Origin: Fusobacteriota bacterium
GTDB lineage: Bacteria > Fusobacteriota > Fusobacteriia > Fusobacteriales > Fusobacteriaceae
Assembly (NCBI GenBank): GCA_003973585.1
Contig: QNYN01000064.1
Coordinates: forward strand, 1 to 6,464
Length of the DNA: 6,464 nt
Reading direction: 5' to 3'
In this document: one piece after another, positions 1 through 6,464 of the stretch
Position numbering within the stretch: the stretch's first letter is position 1
How the letters are laid out: every line of letters starts with the position of its first letter
Translations under genes and position numbers: made by a program
Notes under the pieces: generated by a model
What the model saw: only the letters and a program-made list of their open reading frames with translations
The model's database searches: none
Told to the model about the DNA's origin: nothing

Positions 1-735
1 TGCTCCTGGAACTCCTACAGCTAACATCCCTATTCCAGCTAACACAGATTGTATAATAGCAATTCCCACAACACCTGCAACTACACTTTTAATTGTTCTA
101 GCAGCTATGATATGAAAATCTTCTACAAATTCTCCTATTAAAAGTTTAAATATTTTTTGAGCTCCTGTTTTAGAAATCTCTGTATTCATAAGAAACATTC
201 CACTTATCAATATAGACATAATAAATTGTATGACTGTTATAGAAACTCCTGCTGCTACTCCTAAAAATTTAGGAGCAAATTTTTGTAAATAGGGAGCTAA
301 TATACCTAATAAATTCATTAAATCCCCAGTTAATAAATTCCATAAAGATTCTATTTTAGGTCCTATTATTGGGAATGTTTTAATGGCGTCATGAATAGGA
401 GGAATTGTTAAAGTTCCTGAATTAAAATTCATTGCTATATTTTCAATTGATTCTATAAATGACTCTGCAAATAAACCTATAGGAACAAAGATTATACTAA
501 ATTCCAAAAGAACTATAATCACAGCTGCTAATTTCTCTTTCCCCTTGAATAATTTTGTTAAATTTTGATGAAAAGGATATGCAGCTACTGCTATTATTAT
601 ACCCCATAGTGTTAACATAAACAAAGGTTTTATGATGCTAAAACTCCAAATAAGTAAAATTGCTATAAAGCTTATTCGAATAAAAATAGTAACAGCAGAT
701 TCGACATTGTTATTTGAAAGATTATTATTTTTCAT
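1..735 (-). CDS. AI-2E family (YdiK-like) membrane transporter, 3' end beyond window
   Basis: This reading frame starts at the ATG complementary to 733-735 and stays open to base 1, giving 245 residues; the family is usually about 340-370 residues, so roughly the last third is missing. The start is supported by GAGGGTG on the minus strand (bases 740-746), 4 nt upstream. Hydrophobic segments lie at about residues 15-35, 38-54, 69-92, 157-183 and 218-242, separated by a polar stretch at about 93-150. That matches the AI-2E/UPF0118 (PF01594) topology, in which an N-terminal helix pair precedes an amphipathic middle region. Similarity to E. coli YdiK, recalled from memory, is clear around residues 109-128 (LTIPPI...FPIIGPKI) and 219-243 (VAGVVGIAIIQSVLAGIGM...GVP). 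The substrate is unknown. Despite the family name, members have been linked both to autoinducer-2 export and to Na+(Li+)/H+ antiport. The gene is divergent from ppdK and no functional link to it is evident. Confidence 0.88.
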   Translation of the reverse strand, partial: MKNNNLSNNNVESAVTIFIRISFIAILLIWSFSIIKPLFMLTLWGIIIAVAAYPFHQNLTKLFKGKEKLAAVIIVLLEFSIIFVPIGLFAESFIESIENIAMNFNSGTLTIPPIHDAIKTFPIIGPKIESLWNLLTGDLMNLLGILAPYLQKFAPKFLGVAAGVSITVIQFIMSILISGMFLMNTEISKTGAQKIFKLLIGEFVEDFHIIAARTIKSVVAGVVGIAIIQSVLAGIGMLAVGVPGA

Positions 736-910
736 ACTTCACCCTCTTTTTTAATTTATTGTATTTACTCTGATATATACTATTGTTATCTAATAATTCC
801 TATAGTTAAATATAAATTTCTATTTTTAGTAGGTAAAAACGAATAAAATTAGTAAATCTAATATAGATATATTGAAGAATATTTATAACTTTGTTATAGG
901 AGGGATTTCT
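736..910. promoter_or_regulatory. Divergent intergenic region between the YdiK-like gene and ppdK
   Basis: This 175-bp spacer must carry the promoters for both divergent genes. For ppdK the best plus-strand candidate is TTGTTA (783-788) with TTAAAT (806-811) at 17-bp spacing; each matches the sigma-70 consensus at 4 of 6 positions. TATAAA (811-816) is a better -10 box but has no well-spaced -35. For the minus-strand gene, AT-rich -10-like sequence lies around 771-781 without a convincing -35. Short dyads ATTAG/CTAAT (848-862) and ATCTA/TAGAT (856-868) overlap in the ppdK leader, but 5-bp arms are expected by chance at this base composition. No riboswitch or attenuator structure was recognised. 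Confidence 0.35.
898..904 (+). promoter_or_regulatory. Ribosome binding site of ppdK that fixes its start
   Basis: AGGAGGG lies 6 nt before the ATG at 911 and is close to ideal anti-16S complementarity. It favours the 911 start over the in-frame TTG at 872, which would add 13 residues and has no comparable purine-rich site upstream. The ATG start also gives MEKIYRFGNG, matching the usual N-terminus of the enzyme. Confidence 0.9.
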
Positions 911-3613
911 ATGGAAAAGATTTATAGGTTTGGGAATGGAAAGGCTGATGGAGGAGCTGAATTAAAAAATTTGTTAGGAGGAAAAGGAGCTAACTTAGCA
1001 GAAATGTCAAAACTTGGTATAGCTGTTCCTCCTGGATTTACACTCACTACAGAAATGTGTAATTTTTATACTGAGAATGGAGAGGAAGCACTAAAAAAAT
1101 TAATTTGGGAAGATGTTAAATCTGAAGTTAGAATAGTAGAAGAAATTTTAGGTAAAAAATTTGGAGATTCTAATAATCCTCTTTTATTTTCAGTTCGTTC
1201 TGGTGCTAGACAATCGATGCCTGGAATGATGGATACAGTTTTAAACTTAGGTTTAAATGATCTTATTGTAGAAGGACTTTCTAAAATTACTAATAATCCT
1301 AGATTTGCTTGGGACTCATACCGTAGATTTATTCAGATGTATGGAGATGTAGTATTAGGTATTACTCCTAAATCAAAAGAAGATATAAACCCCTTTGAGA
1401 AAGTTATAGAAGAAGAAAAAAATAATCTAGGAATAAAAAATGATTTAGAATTTAATGTGGAAAATTTAAAAACTTTAGTTAAAAGATTTAAAGAAATTAT
1501 AAAAGAAAGATTAGGAATTGAATTTCCACAAGATCCTTATGAGCAACTGTGGTTAGCTATTTTAGCTGTGTTTAGAAGTTGGATGAATGAAAGGGCTATT
1601 ACTTATAGAGCTATAGAGGGTATTCCTTCGAATTGGGGGACTGCAGTAAATGTCCAATCGATGGTTTATGGTAACACTGGTTCCCTTTCAGGAACAGGAG
1701 TAGCCTTTACTAGAAATGCTGCTACAGGTGAAAATTATTTTAATGGAGAATTTTTAATAAATGCACAAGGAGAAGATGTAGTAGCAGGAGTAAGAACTCC
1801 TTGGCAAATAACTAAAAGGGAATCTATTAAATGGGCAGAACGAAACAATATTTCTATGGAAGATAGGATAAAGAATCATCCTTCATTAGAAGAATTAATG
1901 CCAGAAGTATATAAAGAATTATTTAGAATACAAGAAATTTTAGAAGATCATTATAAAGATATGCAAGATATGGAATTTACCATTGAAAATAAAAAACTTT
2001 GGCTTTTACAGACTAGAACAGGGAAAAGAACAGGGGTAGCTATGGTTAAAATAGCTATGGATTTTTATAAAGAAGGAAAAATCGATTCTAAAGAAGTTAT
2101 TAGAAGGATGAAATTAAGTAAAATTGATGAATTATTACATCCTGTTTTTGATGATTCTAAAAAAACAACAGAAATTTTAACGAGGGGATTACCTGCAGCT
2201 CCTGGTGCAGCAGTTGGACAAATAGTATTTTTTGCTGATGAAGTAGAAAAATATGAAAAAGCTATCTTAGTTCGATTAGAAACTTCTCCAGAAGATATAA
2301 ATGGAATGAATTTAGCTCAAGGTTTTTTAACTGTTCGTGGTGGAATGACTTCTCATGCTGCTGTAGTTGCCCGTGGAATGGGAAAATGTTGTATTGCAGG
2401 TGCTGGAGAAATAGTGATAGATTATAAAAAGCGTAAATTTAGAGTAGGAGATAAAGTGTTTAAAGAAGGAGATTATATTTCCCTTGATGGTAATACAGGA
2501 ATAGTTTATGGTGGAAAATTAAAGACTAAACCTCCTAAATTAAATGAAGATTTCAATGAAATTTTAGAAATTGCAGATAAATTATCTAGAATGGAAGTAA
2601 GAACAAATGCTGATACTCCTAAAGATGCTAAAAAAGCTCTTGAATTAGGAGCTCGTGGTATTGGATTATGCAGAACAGAACACATGTTTTTTGAAGCAGA
2701 TAAAATTAGAGCCATGAGAGAAATGATTTTAGCTTCTAATTCTATAGATCGTGAAAAAGCACTAAATAAAATGTTACCACTTCAAAAACAAGATTTTATA
2801 GGTATCTTTGAAACTATGGGTTCTCGTCCTGTAACTATTAGATTATTAGATCCACCATTACATGAATTTTTACCTCATACAAGGGAAAGACAAGAAGATT
2901 TAGCCCATGAACTTCATGTTCCAGTTGGTATTATTCGTGAAACAGTAGAACACCTAAAAGAATCTAATCCAATGTTAGGACATAGAGGGTGTAGATTAGG
3001 AATTACTTATCCAGAAATTACTGTGATGCAGACTCGAGCAATTATAGAAGCAGCAATAGAAGTGAAAGAAAAAGGAATAGATGTATTCCCTGAAATTATG
3101 GTTCCATTAATTGGAAAAGTAGAAGAATATAAATTACAAAGGGATTTAATAGTTGCTACAATAACTAAAGTTTTTAAAGAAACAAATAATAGTGTTAAAT
3201 TTAAAATAGGAACTATGATCGAAGTTCCAAGGGCAGCTTTAACTGCAGATAAAATTGCAAATGAAGCAGAATTCTTTTCATTTGGTACAAACGATCTTAC
3301 TCAAATGACCTTTGGATATTCCCGTGATGATACAGGAACATTCTTACCTACTTATCTAAAAGAAGGTATTTTAGAAGTTGATCCTTTTAAGGAGTTAGAT
3401 ACAGAAGGAGTAGGAGAATTGATGAAAATAGCTAGTTCTAAAGGACGAAATGCTAACAAAGATTTAGAAATAGGAATTTGTGGTGAACACGGAGGAGATC
3501 CAAATTCCATTAAATTTGTAAATGATTTAGGTTTTGACTATGTAAGTTGTTCTCCTTATAGAGTTCCAGTGGCACGACTTGCTGTAGCTAAAGCAGAAGT
3601 TGAAAAAGAATAA
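911..3613 (+). CDS. ppdK: Pyruvate, phosphate dikinase (PPDK)
   Basis: This 900-residue cytosolic enzyme catalyses pyruvate + ATP + Pi <=> PEP + AMP + PPi. It can act in gluconeogenesis or, in many anaerobes, in PPi-dependent glycolysis. The three domains appear in order. The ATP-grasp nucleotide-binding domain (about 18-400) carries GGKGANLAEM with K25 and VRSGARQSMPGMMDT with R96. The swivelling phosphohistidine domain (about 440-530) carries GGMTSHAAVVARGMG with catalytic H482 and the preceding T480, the position phosphorylated by the PPDK regulatory kinase in other organisms. The PEP/pyruvate TIM barrel (about 545-895) carries LCRTEHMFF (R588), GTMIEVPRAAL (E771), FFSFGTNDLTQMTFGYSRDD and GICGEHGGDP with catalytic C857. 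All key residues align by motif with the Clostridium symbiosum enzyme (H455, C831). The extra ~26 residues lie mainly at about 307-345, a length variant I believe is common in bacterial PPDKs. The gene appears monocistronic, with a hairpin terminator 16 bp past the stop. No PPDK regulatory protein gene is seen nearby. Confidence 0.98.
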   Translation: MEKIYRFGNGKADGGAELKNLLGGKGANLAEMSKLGIAVPPGFTLTTEMCNFYTENGEEALKKLIWEDVKSEVRIVEEILGKKFGDSNNPLLFSVRSGARQSMPGMMDTVLNLGLNDLIVEGLSKITNNPRFAWDSYRRFIQMYGDVVLGITPKSKEDINPFEKVIEEEKNNLGIKNDLEFNVENLKTLVKRFKEIIKERLGIEFPQDPYEQLWLAILAVFRSWMNERAITYRAIEGIPSNWGTAVNVQSMVYGNTGSLSGTGVAFTRNAATGENYFNGEFLINAQGEDVVAGVRTPWQITKRESIKWAERNNISMEDRIKNHPSLEELMPEVYKELFRIQEILEDHYKDMQDMEFTIENKKLWLLQTRTGKRTGVAMVKIAMDFYKEGKIDSKEVIRRMKLSKIDELLHPVFDDSKKTTEILTRGLPAAPGAAVGQIVFFADEVEKYEKAILVRLETSPEDINGMNLAQGFLTVRGGMTSHAAVVARGMGKCCIAGAGEIVIDYKKRKFRVGDKVFKEGDYISLDGNTGIVYGGKLKTKPPKLNEDFNEILEIADKLSRMEVRTNADTPKDAKKALELGARGIGLCRTEHMFFEADKIRAMREMILASNSIDREKALNKMLPLQKQDFIGIFETMGSRPVTIRLLDPPLHEFLPHTRERQEDLAHELHVPVGIIRETVEHLKESNPMLGHRGCRLGITYPEITVMQTRAIIEAAIEVKEKGIDVFPEIMVPLIGKVEEYKLQRDLIVATITKVFKETNNSVKFKIGTMIEVPRAALTADKIANEAEFFSFGTNDLTQMTFGYSRDDTGTFLPTYLKEGILEVDPFKELDTEGVGELMKIASSKGRNANKDLEIGICGEHGGDPNSIKFVNDLGFDYVSCSPYRVPVARLAVAKAEVEKE

Positions 3614-3629
3614 AAAAAGCTAATTAAAG

Positions 3630-3670
3630 ATAAAGTGGATAAGTAAATTTATTTATTCACTTTATTTTTA
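3630..3670 (+). terminator. Rho-independent terminator after ppdK
   Basis: Bases 3630-3647 pair with 3648-3665 in an 18-position inverted repeat that is complete apart from two G-T (G-U in RNA) pairs. The innermost pairs would open to form the loop. It is followed by a T-run (3665-3669). The stem is AT-rich, in keeping with the genome. It begins 16 bp after the ppdK stop codon and separates ppdK from the EIIA-CBS unit. Confidence 0.75.
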
Positions 3671-3701
3671 TGTCAAAAAGGTGTATTATGTATTATATAA
3701 G
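3668..3701 (+). promoter_or_regulatory. Candidate promoter of the EIIA-CBS / transporter unit
   Basis: The 85 bp between the ppdK terminator and the next start codon are very AT-rich and contain TATTAT (3691-3696) and overlapping TATAAG (3696-3701), each one mismatch from a sigma-70 -10 box. The -35 is weak: ATGTCA (3670-3675) matches TTGACA at 4 of 6 positions but stands 15 bp from the first -10 and 20 bp from the second. The upstream terminator makes a promoter here likely, but the exact position is uncertain. Confidence 0.35.
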
Positions 3702-3755
3702 AATTAATTTAACTATTTTTTTACAATTATTTAATAAAAAATGTGAGGTGGAACT

Positions 3756-4679
3756 ATGAAATTATCAAGTTATTTAAATCCTAAATGTATTTATTTTGAT
3801 TTAGAAGGGAATACAAAGGAAGAAATTATTATTCAAATGATAGAAAAAACAGCTAAAAATGACAAACAATTTAGTAAATCTATGGAGGTTATAAAAGAGG
3901 CAGTTCTTGAAAGAGAAAGTGAAGTTTCTACTGCTGTAGGTAGTGGGATACTTATTCCCCATGCGAGGGTAGATGGTTATGATAATATTTTACTTTCTAT
4001 AGGTATTTTAAAAGAACCTATTGAATGTGAAATGGCAGATTTGAGAAGTAAAGATATGGTAAAAATATTTTTTATGATTACGGCAGAAACTTTAAAAAAT
4101 AAAGTTATGTTAAAAATTATGTCTTCTATTACAAAAATTGCTTTAAAAGATAAACCACTTTTGGATAAATTAATAAATGCAAAAAGTAGTCAGGAAGTAT
4201 TTGAACTTTTAAGCAATATTGATGTAAAAACTAATACAAAAATTACAGCAGATGATGTCATGGATCCTACAATAAAACCTGCTAAACCGTCTGATACTTT
4301 AGATGAAATAGCTAGAAGACTTATTACCGAGCAAAAACCAGGATTTCCTGTAGTTGGAGAGGATAATAAATTTTTAGGAGAAATGACAGAAAAAGAGTTG
4401 ATCTCATATGGTATGCCAGACTATACCTCTGTTATGAGCAACTTAGACTTTTTTACTATTGGAGAACCCTTTGAAGAATATTTAAAAAATGAGAAAACAA
4501 CGACAATATCAGAACTTTATAGAAAAGAAACTATTAATGTTGATAGAAATACTCCTATTATGGAAATATGCCTTCTTATGGTAAATAAAGGTTACACGAG
4601 GATATATGTGGTAGAAGATGGCAAATATTACGGAACTATTTTAAGATCTCATATTATCAAAAAAGTTTTACACATTTAA
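3756..4679 (+). CDS. PTS EIIA (type-2) domain fused to a CBS-domain pair; likely regulator
   Basis: This 307-residue soluble protein has an N-terminal PTS EIIA type-2 domain (PF00359, the fructose/mannitol/PtsN fold) at about residues 1-153. It contains GSGILIPHARVDGY, in which H69 is the expected phospho-accepting histidine. A short linker leads to two CBS motifs. The first (about 165-215) has VMDP at 168-171 and GFPVVGEDNKFLGEM from 196; the second (about 250-306) has YRKETINVD and IYVVEDGKYYGTILRSHI. Between them lies a charged segment (about 217-250, FEEYLKNEKTTT) longer than a minimal CBS linker. CBS pairs usually bind AMP, ATP or related adenine nucleotides. No EIIB, EIIC, HPr or EI gene is in view, so a role in sugar uptake is unlikely; PtsN-like regulation of a partner is the better inference. 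The start is supported by GAGGTGG at 3745-3751. The gene lies 16 bp upstream of the transporter gene and is almost certainly cotranscribed with it. The domain assignment is firm and the role is inferred. Confidence 0.92.
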   Translation: MKLSSYLNPKCIYFDLEGNTKEEIIIQMIEKTAKNDKQFSKSMEVIKEAVLERESEVSTAVGSGILIPHARVDGYDNILLSIGILKEPIECEMADLRSKDMVKIFFMITAETLKNKVMLKIMSSITKIALKDKPLLDKLINAKSSQEVFELLSNIDVKTNTKITADDVMDPTIKPAKPSDTLDEIARRLITEQKPGFPVVGEDNKFLGEMTEKELISYGMPDYTSVMSNLDFFTIGEPFEEYLKNEKTTTISELYRKETINVDRNTPIMEICLLMVNKGYTRIYVVEDGKYYGTILRSHIIKKVLHI

Positions 4680-4684
4680 TTTTT

Positions 4685-4690
4685 AGGAGG
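4685..4690 (+). promoter_or_regulatory. Ribosome binding site of the ArsB/NhaD-type transporter
   Basis: A perfect AGGAGG stands 5 nt before the ATG at 4696, within the 16-bp gap after the EIIA-CBS stop codon. It fixes the start and implies strong independent translation of the second gene within a shared transcript. Confidence 0.9.
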
Positions 4691-4695
4691 CTACA

Positions 4696-5970
4696 ATGCA
4701 ATTAGCAGTTGGTTTAATTATATTTATTACAACATTTTATTTAATTATTACAGAAAAAGTTCCAGGGCCTATAGCAACTCTTTTAGGAGGACTTTCTATG
4801 GCTTTAGTAGGAATTATCAATGAAGAAGAAGCTCTTCATGCTATAGGTTCTAGACTAGAAATCTTACTTTTATTAGTAGGGATGATGATTATAGTTCATT
4901 TTATATCGGAAACAGGAGTTTTCCAATATTTAGCAGTAAGAGCAGCTCAATTAGCTAAAGGAGAACCATTTGTATTATTAATATTATTATCTATAGTAAC
5001 AGCAATATGTTCAGCATTCTTAGATAATGTAACGACTATTTTACTTATGGCACCTGTATCAATATTATTAGCAAGTCAATTAAAAGTAGATCCTTTTGTG
5101 TATATTATGACCCTTATTATGGCAGCTAATATAGGTGGATTAGCTACATTAATAGGTGATCCTACTCAACTTATTATAGGAGCAGAAGGTAGTATAGGAT
5201 TTAATAGCTTCTTATCAAATACAGCTCCTATGGCTATTATTTCCTTAGCTATGTTAATTGGAACAGTTTATTTAATGTATGGTAGAAAAATGAAAGTTTC
5301 ACGGGATCTAAAGGCACGAATTATGGAACTAGATGCTTCTAGATCATTAAAAGATATAAAGTTATTAGAAGAATCAGCAATAATTTTTGCAGTTGTAATA
5401 TTTGGGTTTTTAATGAATAACTTTATAGATAGAGGGTTGGCTATTATAGCACTTTCTGGAGCAGTTGTTTTAATATTAATTACTAAAAGAGATCCAGTAG
5501 AGGTATTTAAACATGTAGAATGGGATACTTTATTTTTCTTTATGGGATTATTTATGTTGATTCAAGGGATAGAAGCTACAGGAGTTGTAGACTTAGTAGG
5601 AGATAGAGTTTTAGAGATAGCAGATGGACATCTACATTATGCAACAACTATGGTTTTATGGATTTCTGCAATTTTTACATCTATTATAGGAAATGTAGCT
5701 AATGCTGCAATGGTGTCGAAGATTATTCATGTAATGGCTCCCACATTTCACGGTCAAAGTACAATTTCACTTTGGTGGGCATTATCTATGGGATCTTTAT
5801 TAGGAGGAAACCTTACAATTTTAGCTTCTGCTACTAATGTTGTTGCTATCAATTCAGCTAATAAAGCTGGGTGTAAAATAACTTTTGGAAAGTTTTTAAA
5901 ATTTGGAGCTATTATAGCAGTTCAAACTTTGGTTGTAGCTAATGTTTATTTGATGGTAAGATATTTTTAG
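4696..5970 (+). CDS. ArsB/NhaD (ion transporter) superfamily permease
   Basis: This 424-residue integral membrane protein has about 11-12 hydrophobic segments and the full length usual for the family (about 420-450). Two repeats carry the family's re-entrant-loop signatures. In the first half are SAFLDNVTTILLMAPV (D110, N111) and NIGGLATLIGDPTQLIIG (D155). In the second half are IIGNVANAAMVSKI (N333, N336) and GSLLGGNLTILASATNVVA (G370, G371, N372). Relatives include NhaD Na+/H+ antiporters, ArsB arsenite pumps and the mammalian P protein (OCA2). The sequence does not decide the substrate; no arsR, arsA or arsC gene is nearby, so arsenite is not favoured. Usual family motifs read GDPPN and DN.P, whereas this protein has GDPTQ and GNVAN, so specificity may differ. 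Cotranscription with the EIIA-CBS gene suggests regulation by PTS phosphorylation and/or nucleotides. Translation starts 5 nt after AGGAGG. Confidence 0.92.
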   Translation: MQLAVGLIIFITTFYLIITEKVPGPIATLLGGLSMALVGIINEEEALHAIGSRLEILLLLVGMMIIVHFISETGVFQYLAVRAAQLAKGEPFVLLILLSIVTAICSAFLDNVTTILLMAPVSILLASQLKVDPFVYIMTLIMAANIGGLATLIGDPTQLIIGAEGSIGFNSFLSNTAPMAIISLAMLIGTVYLMYGRKMKVSRDLKARIMELDASRSLKDIKLLEESAIIFAVVIFGFLMNNFIDRGLAIIALSGAVVLILITKRDPVEVFKHVEWDTLFFFMGLFMLIQGIEATGVVDLVGDRVLEIADGHLHYATTMVLWISAIFTSIIGNVANAAMVSKIIHVMAPTFHGQSTISLWWALSMGSLLGGNLTILASATNVVAINSANKAGCKITFGKFLKFGAIIAVQTLVVANVYLMVRYF

Positions 5971-6050
5971 GAATTTATTTTAAATAACAATCCATAATTT
6001 TTTTAATTAGATATTTTATAAAAATTAAATTTTATAATTTCCTAGATAAC

Positions 6051-6090
6051 ATAAAAAGACTGTAGAAAAATGTCTACAGTCTTTTATTTT
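6051..6090. terminator. Bidirectional terminator between the transporter and nhaC
   Basis: A perfect 13-bp stem, AAAAGACTGTAGA (6054-6066) with TCTACAGTCTTTT (6073-6085), closes a 6-nt loop. T-rich sequence follows on the plus strand (6082-6090) and an A-run precedes it (6053-6057), which reads as a T-run on the minus strand. It can therefore terminate both convergent genes. Its plus-strand T-tract abuts and slightly overlaps the stop codon of the minus-strand gene (6089-6091). Confidence 0.88.
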
Positions 6091-6464
6091 ATGCGTTTTG
6101 TACGCTTTTTACTAATTTTTTAGTTCCACCAAAATTAACAATTGATAATATAAAGAATAAAGCTATACTTGATAAGTTAAATATTGCCCAAGGTAAATAT
6201 TCTAATGTAGGTACTCCTAATGTTCCAGACATAAATATAGCTGTTACATGCCATGGAAGTAGTGACTCTAAAACTGTTATTCCGTTTTCCATGGTTCTTG
6301 ATAATAAGTTTTTAGGTAATCCTTTATCTTCGAAAGCTTCGTTATACATATCTCCAGTTGTTAATATTGAGAATTGTCCATTTCCTGTTAAACCATTTAA
6401 TATAGCTGCACTTCCGTAAGCTGAAAATATTAAACTTAATCTTCCAGTTACAACTTTTTCCATA
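6089..6464 (-). CDS. nhaC: Na+/H+ antiporter NhaC family, C-terminal part (5' end beyond window)
   Basis: The frame enters from the right edge and ends at the stop codon complementary to 6089-6091. About 124 residues are visible, starting at what is probably an internal methionine; the family is usually about 450-500 residues, so most of the protein lies outside. The visible part contains the NhaC C-terminal landmarks in order: a glycine/asparagine-rich stretch (LNGLTGNGQFSILTTGDMY), LPKNLLSRTMENGITVLESL, the hydrophobic LLPWHVTAIFMSGTLGVPT, and LEYLPWAIFNLSSIALFFIL before a short basic tail. The family exchanges Na+ for H+ across the cytoplasmic membrane; some relatives exchange malate/lactate or amino acids, so the exact substrate is open. 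It is convergent with the ArsB/NhaD-type gene and shares its terminator. Confidence 0.88.
   Translation of the reverse strand, partial: MEKVVTGRLSLIFSAYGSAAILNGLTGNGQFSILTTGDMYNEAFEDKGLPKNLLSRTMENGITVLESLLPWHVTAIFMSGTLGVPTLEYLPWAIFNLSSIALFFILSIVNFGGTKKLVKSVQNA

Noticed and set aside
848..868. Overlapping 5-bp dyads (ATTAG/CTAAT and ATCTA/TAGAT) in the ppdK leader, considered as an operator
   Set aside because: The arms are too short and AT-rich to stand out from chance, and no regulator gene or second copy is in view to support an operator.
1829..1945. Extra ~26 residues in PPDK relative to the Clostridium symbiosum enzyme (about residues 307-345)
   Set aside because: The insert has normal codon use, and I recall similar inserts (a segment ending in SLEE.MPEVY) in many bacterial PPDKs. 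It looks like a known length variant, not a new domain.
2506..2715. A 69-codon open frame on the minus strand inside ppdK
   Set aside because: It lies wholly within the strongly conserved ppdK coding sequence (start of the PEP-binding domain), has no ribosome binding site worth noting, and its translation looks like no known protein. It is a shadow of the real gene.
4696..5970. Naming the permease arsB (arsenite efflux)
   Set aside because: No ars genes are nearby, the superfamily covers several substrates, and the loop motifs are divergent. Only a superfamily-level name is supported.
6017..6036. AT-only inverted repeat (TATAAAA ... TTTTATA) after the transporter gene
   Set aside because: It has no G-C pairs and its T-run is poor. 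Such dyads are expected by chance in this base composition, and a much better terminator lies at 6051-6090.

Overview
The window is strongly AT-rich. Its genes carry textbook AGGAGG-type ribosome binding sites and favour A/T-ending codons. Together with a gene content centred on PEP metabolism and sodium/proton exchange, this points to a low-GC anaerobe. A member of the Fusobacteriota fits best and a low-GC Firmicute is the alternative. That placement is inferred from composition and gene content; there is no rRNA or other marker gene here.

Layout. Bases 1-735 (minus strand) hold the first 245 residues of a YdiK-like AI-2E-family membrane protein whose C-terminus lies outside the window. A 175-bp divergent spacer separates it from ppdK (911-3613, plus), a complete pyruvate phosphate dikinase that ends in a hairpin terminator (3630-3670). 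A two-gene unit follows. The first gene (3756-4679) encodes a fusion of a PTS EIIA type-2 domain to a pair of CBS domains. The second (4696-5970), 16 bp downstream with its own strong ribosome binding site, encodes a complete ArsB/NhaD-superfamily membrane transporter. A perfect 13-bp hairpin with T-runs on both sides (6051-6090) ends this unit and also the convergent gene at the right edge, which is the C-terminal part of an NhaC-type Na+/H+ antiporter (6089-6464, minus, truncated by the window).

How the genes may work together. PPDK interconverts pyruvate, ATP and phosphate with PEP, AMP and pyrophosphate. PEP is the phosphoryl donor of the PTS, and adenine nucleotides are the usual CBS ligands. 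The EIIA-CBS protein has an intact phospho-accepting histidine but no EIIB or EIIC partner in the window, and it sits directly upstream of an ion transporter. The most interesting reading is a regulatory module in which PTS phosphorylation and nucleotide binding control a cation or anion transporter. Three of the five genes belong to families that include Na+/H+ antiporters, which suits an organism with a sodium-based energy economy. No mobile elements, CRISPR arrays, tRNAs or rRNAs were seen.
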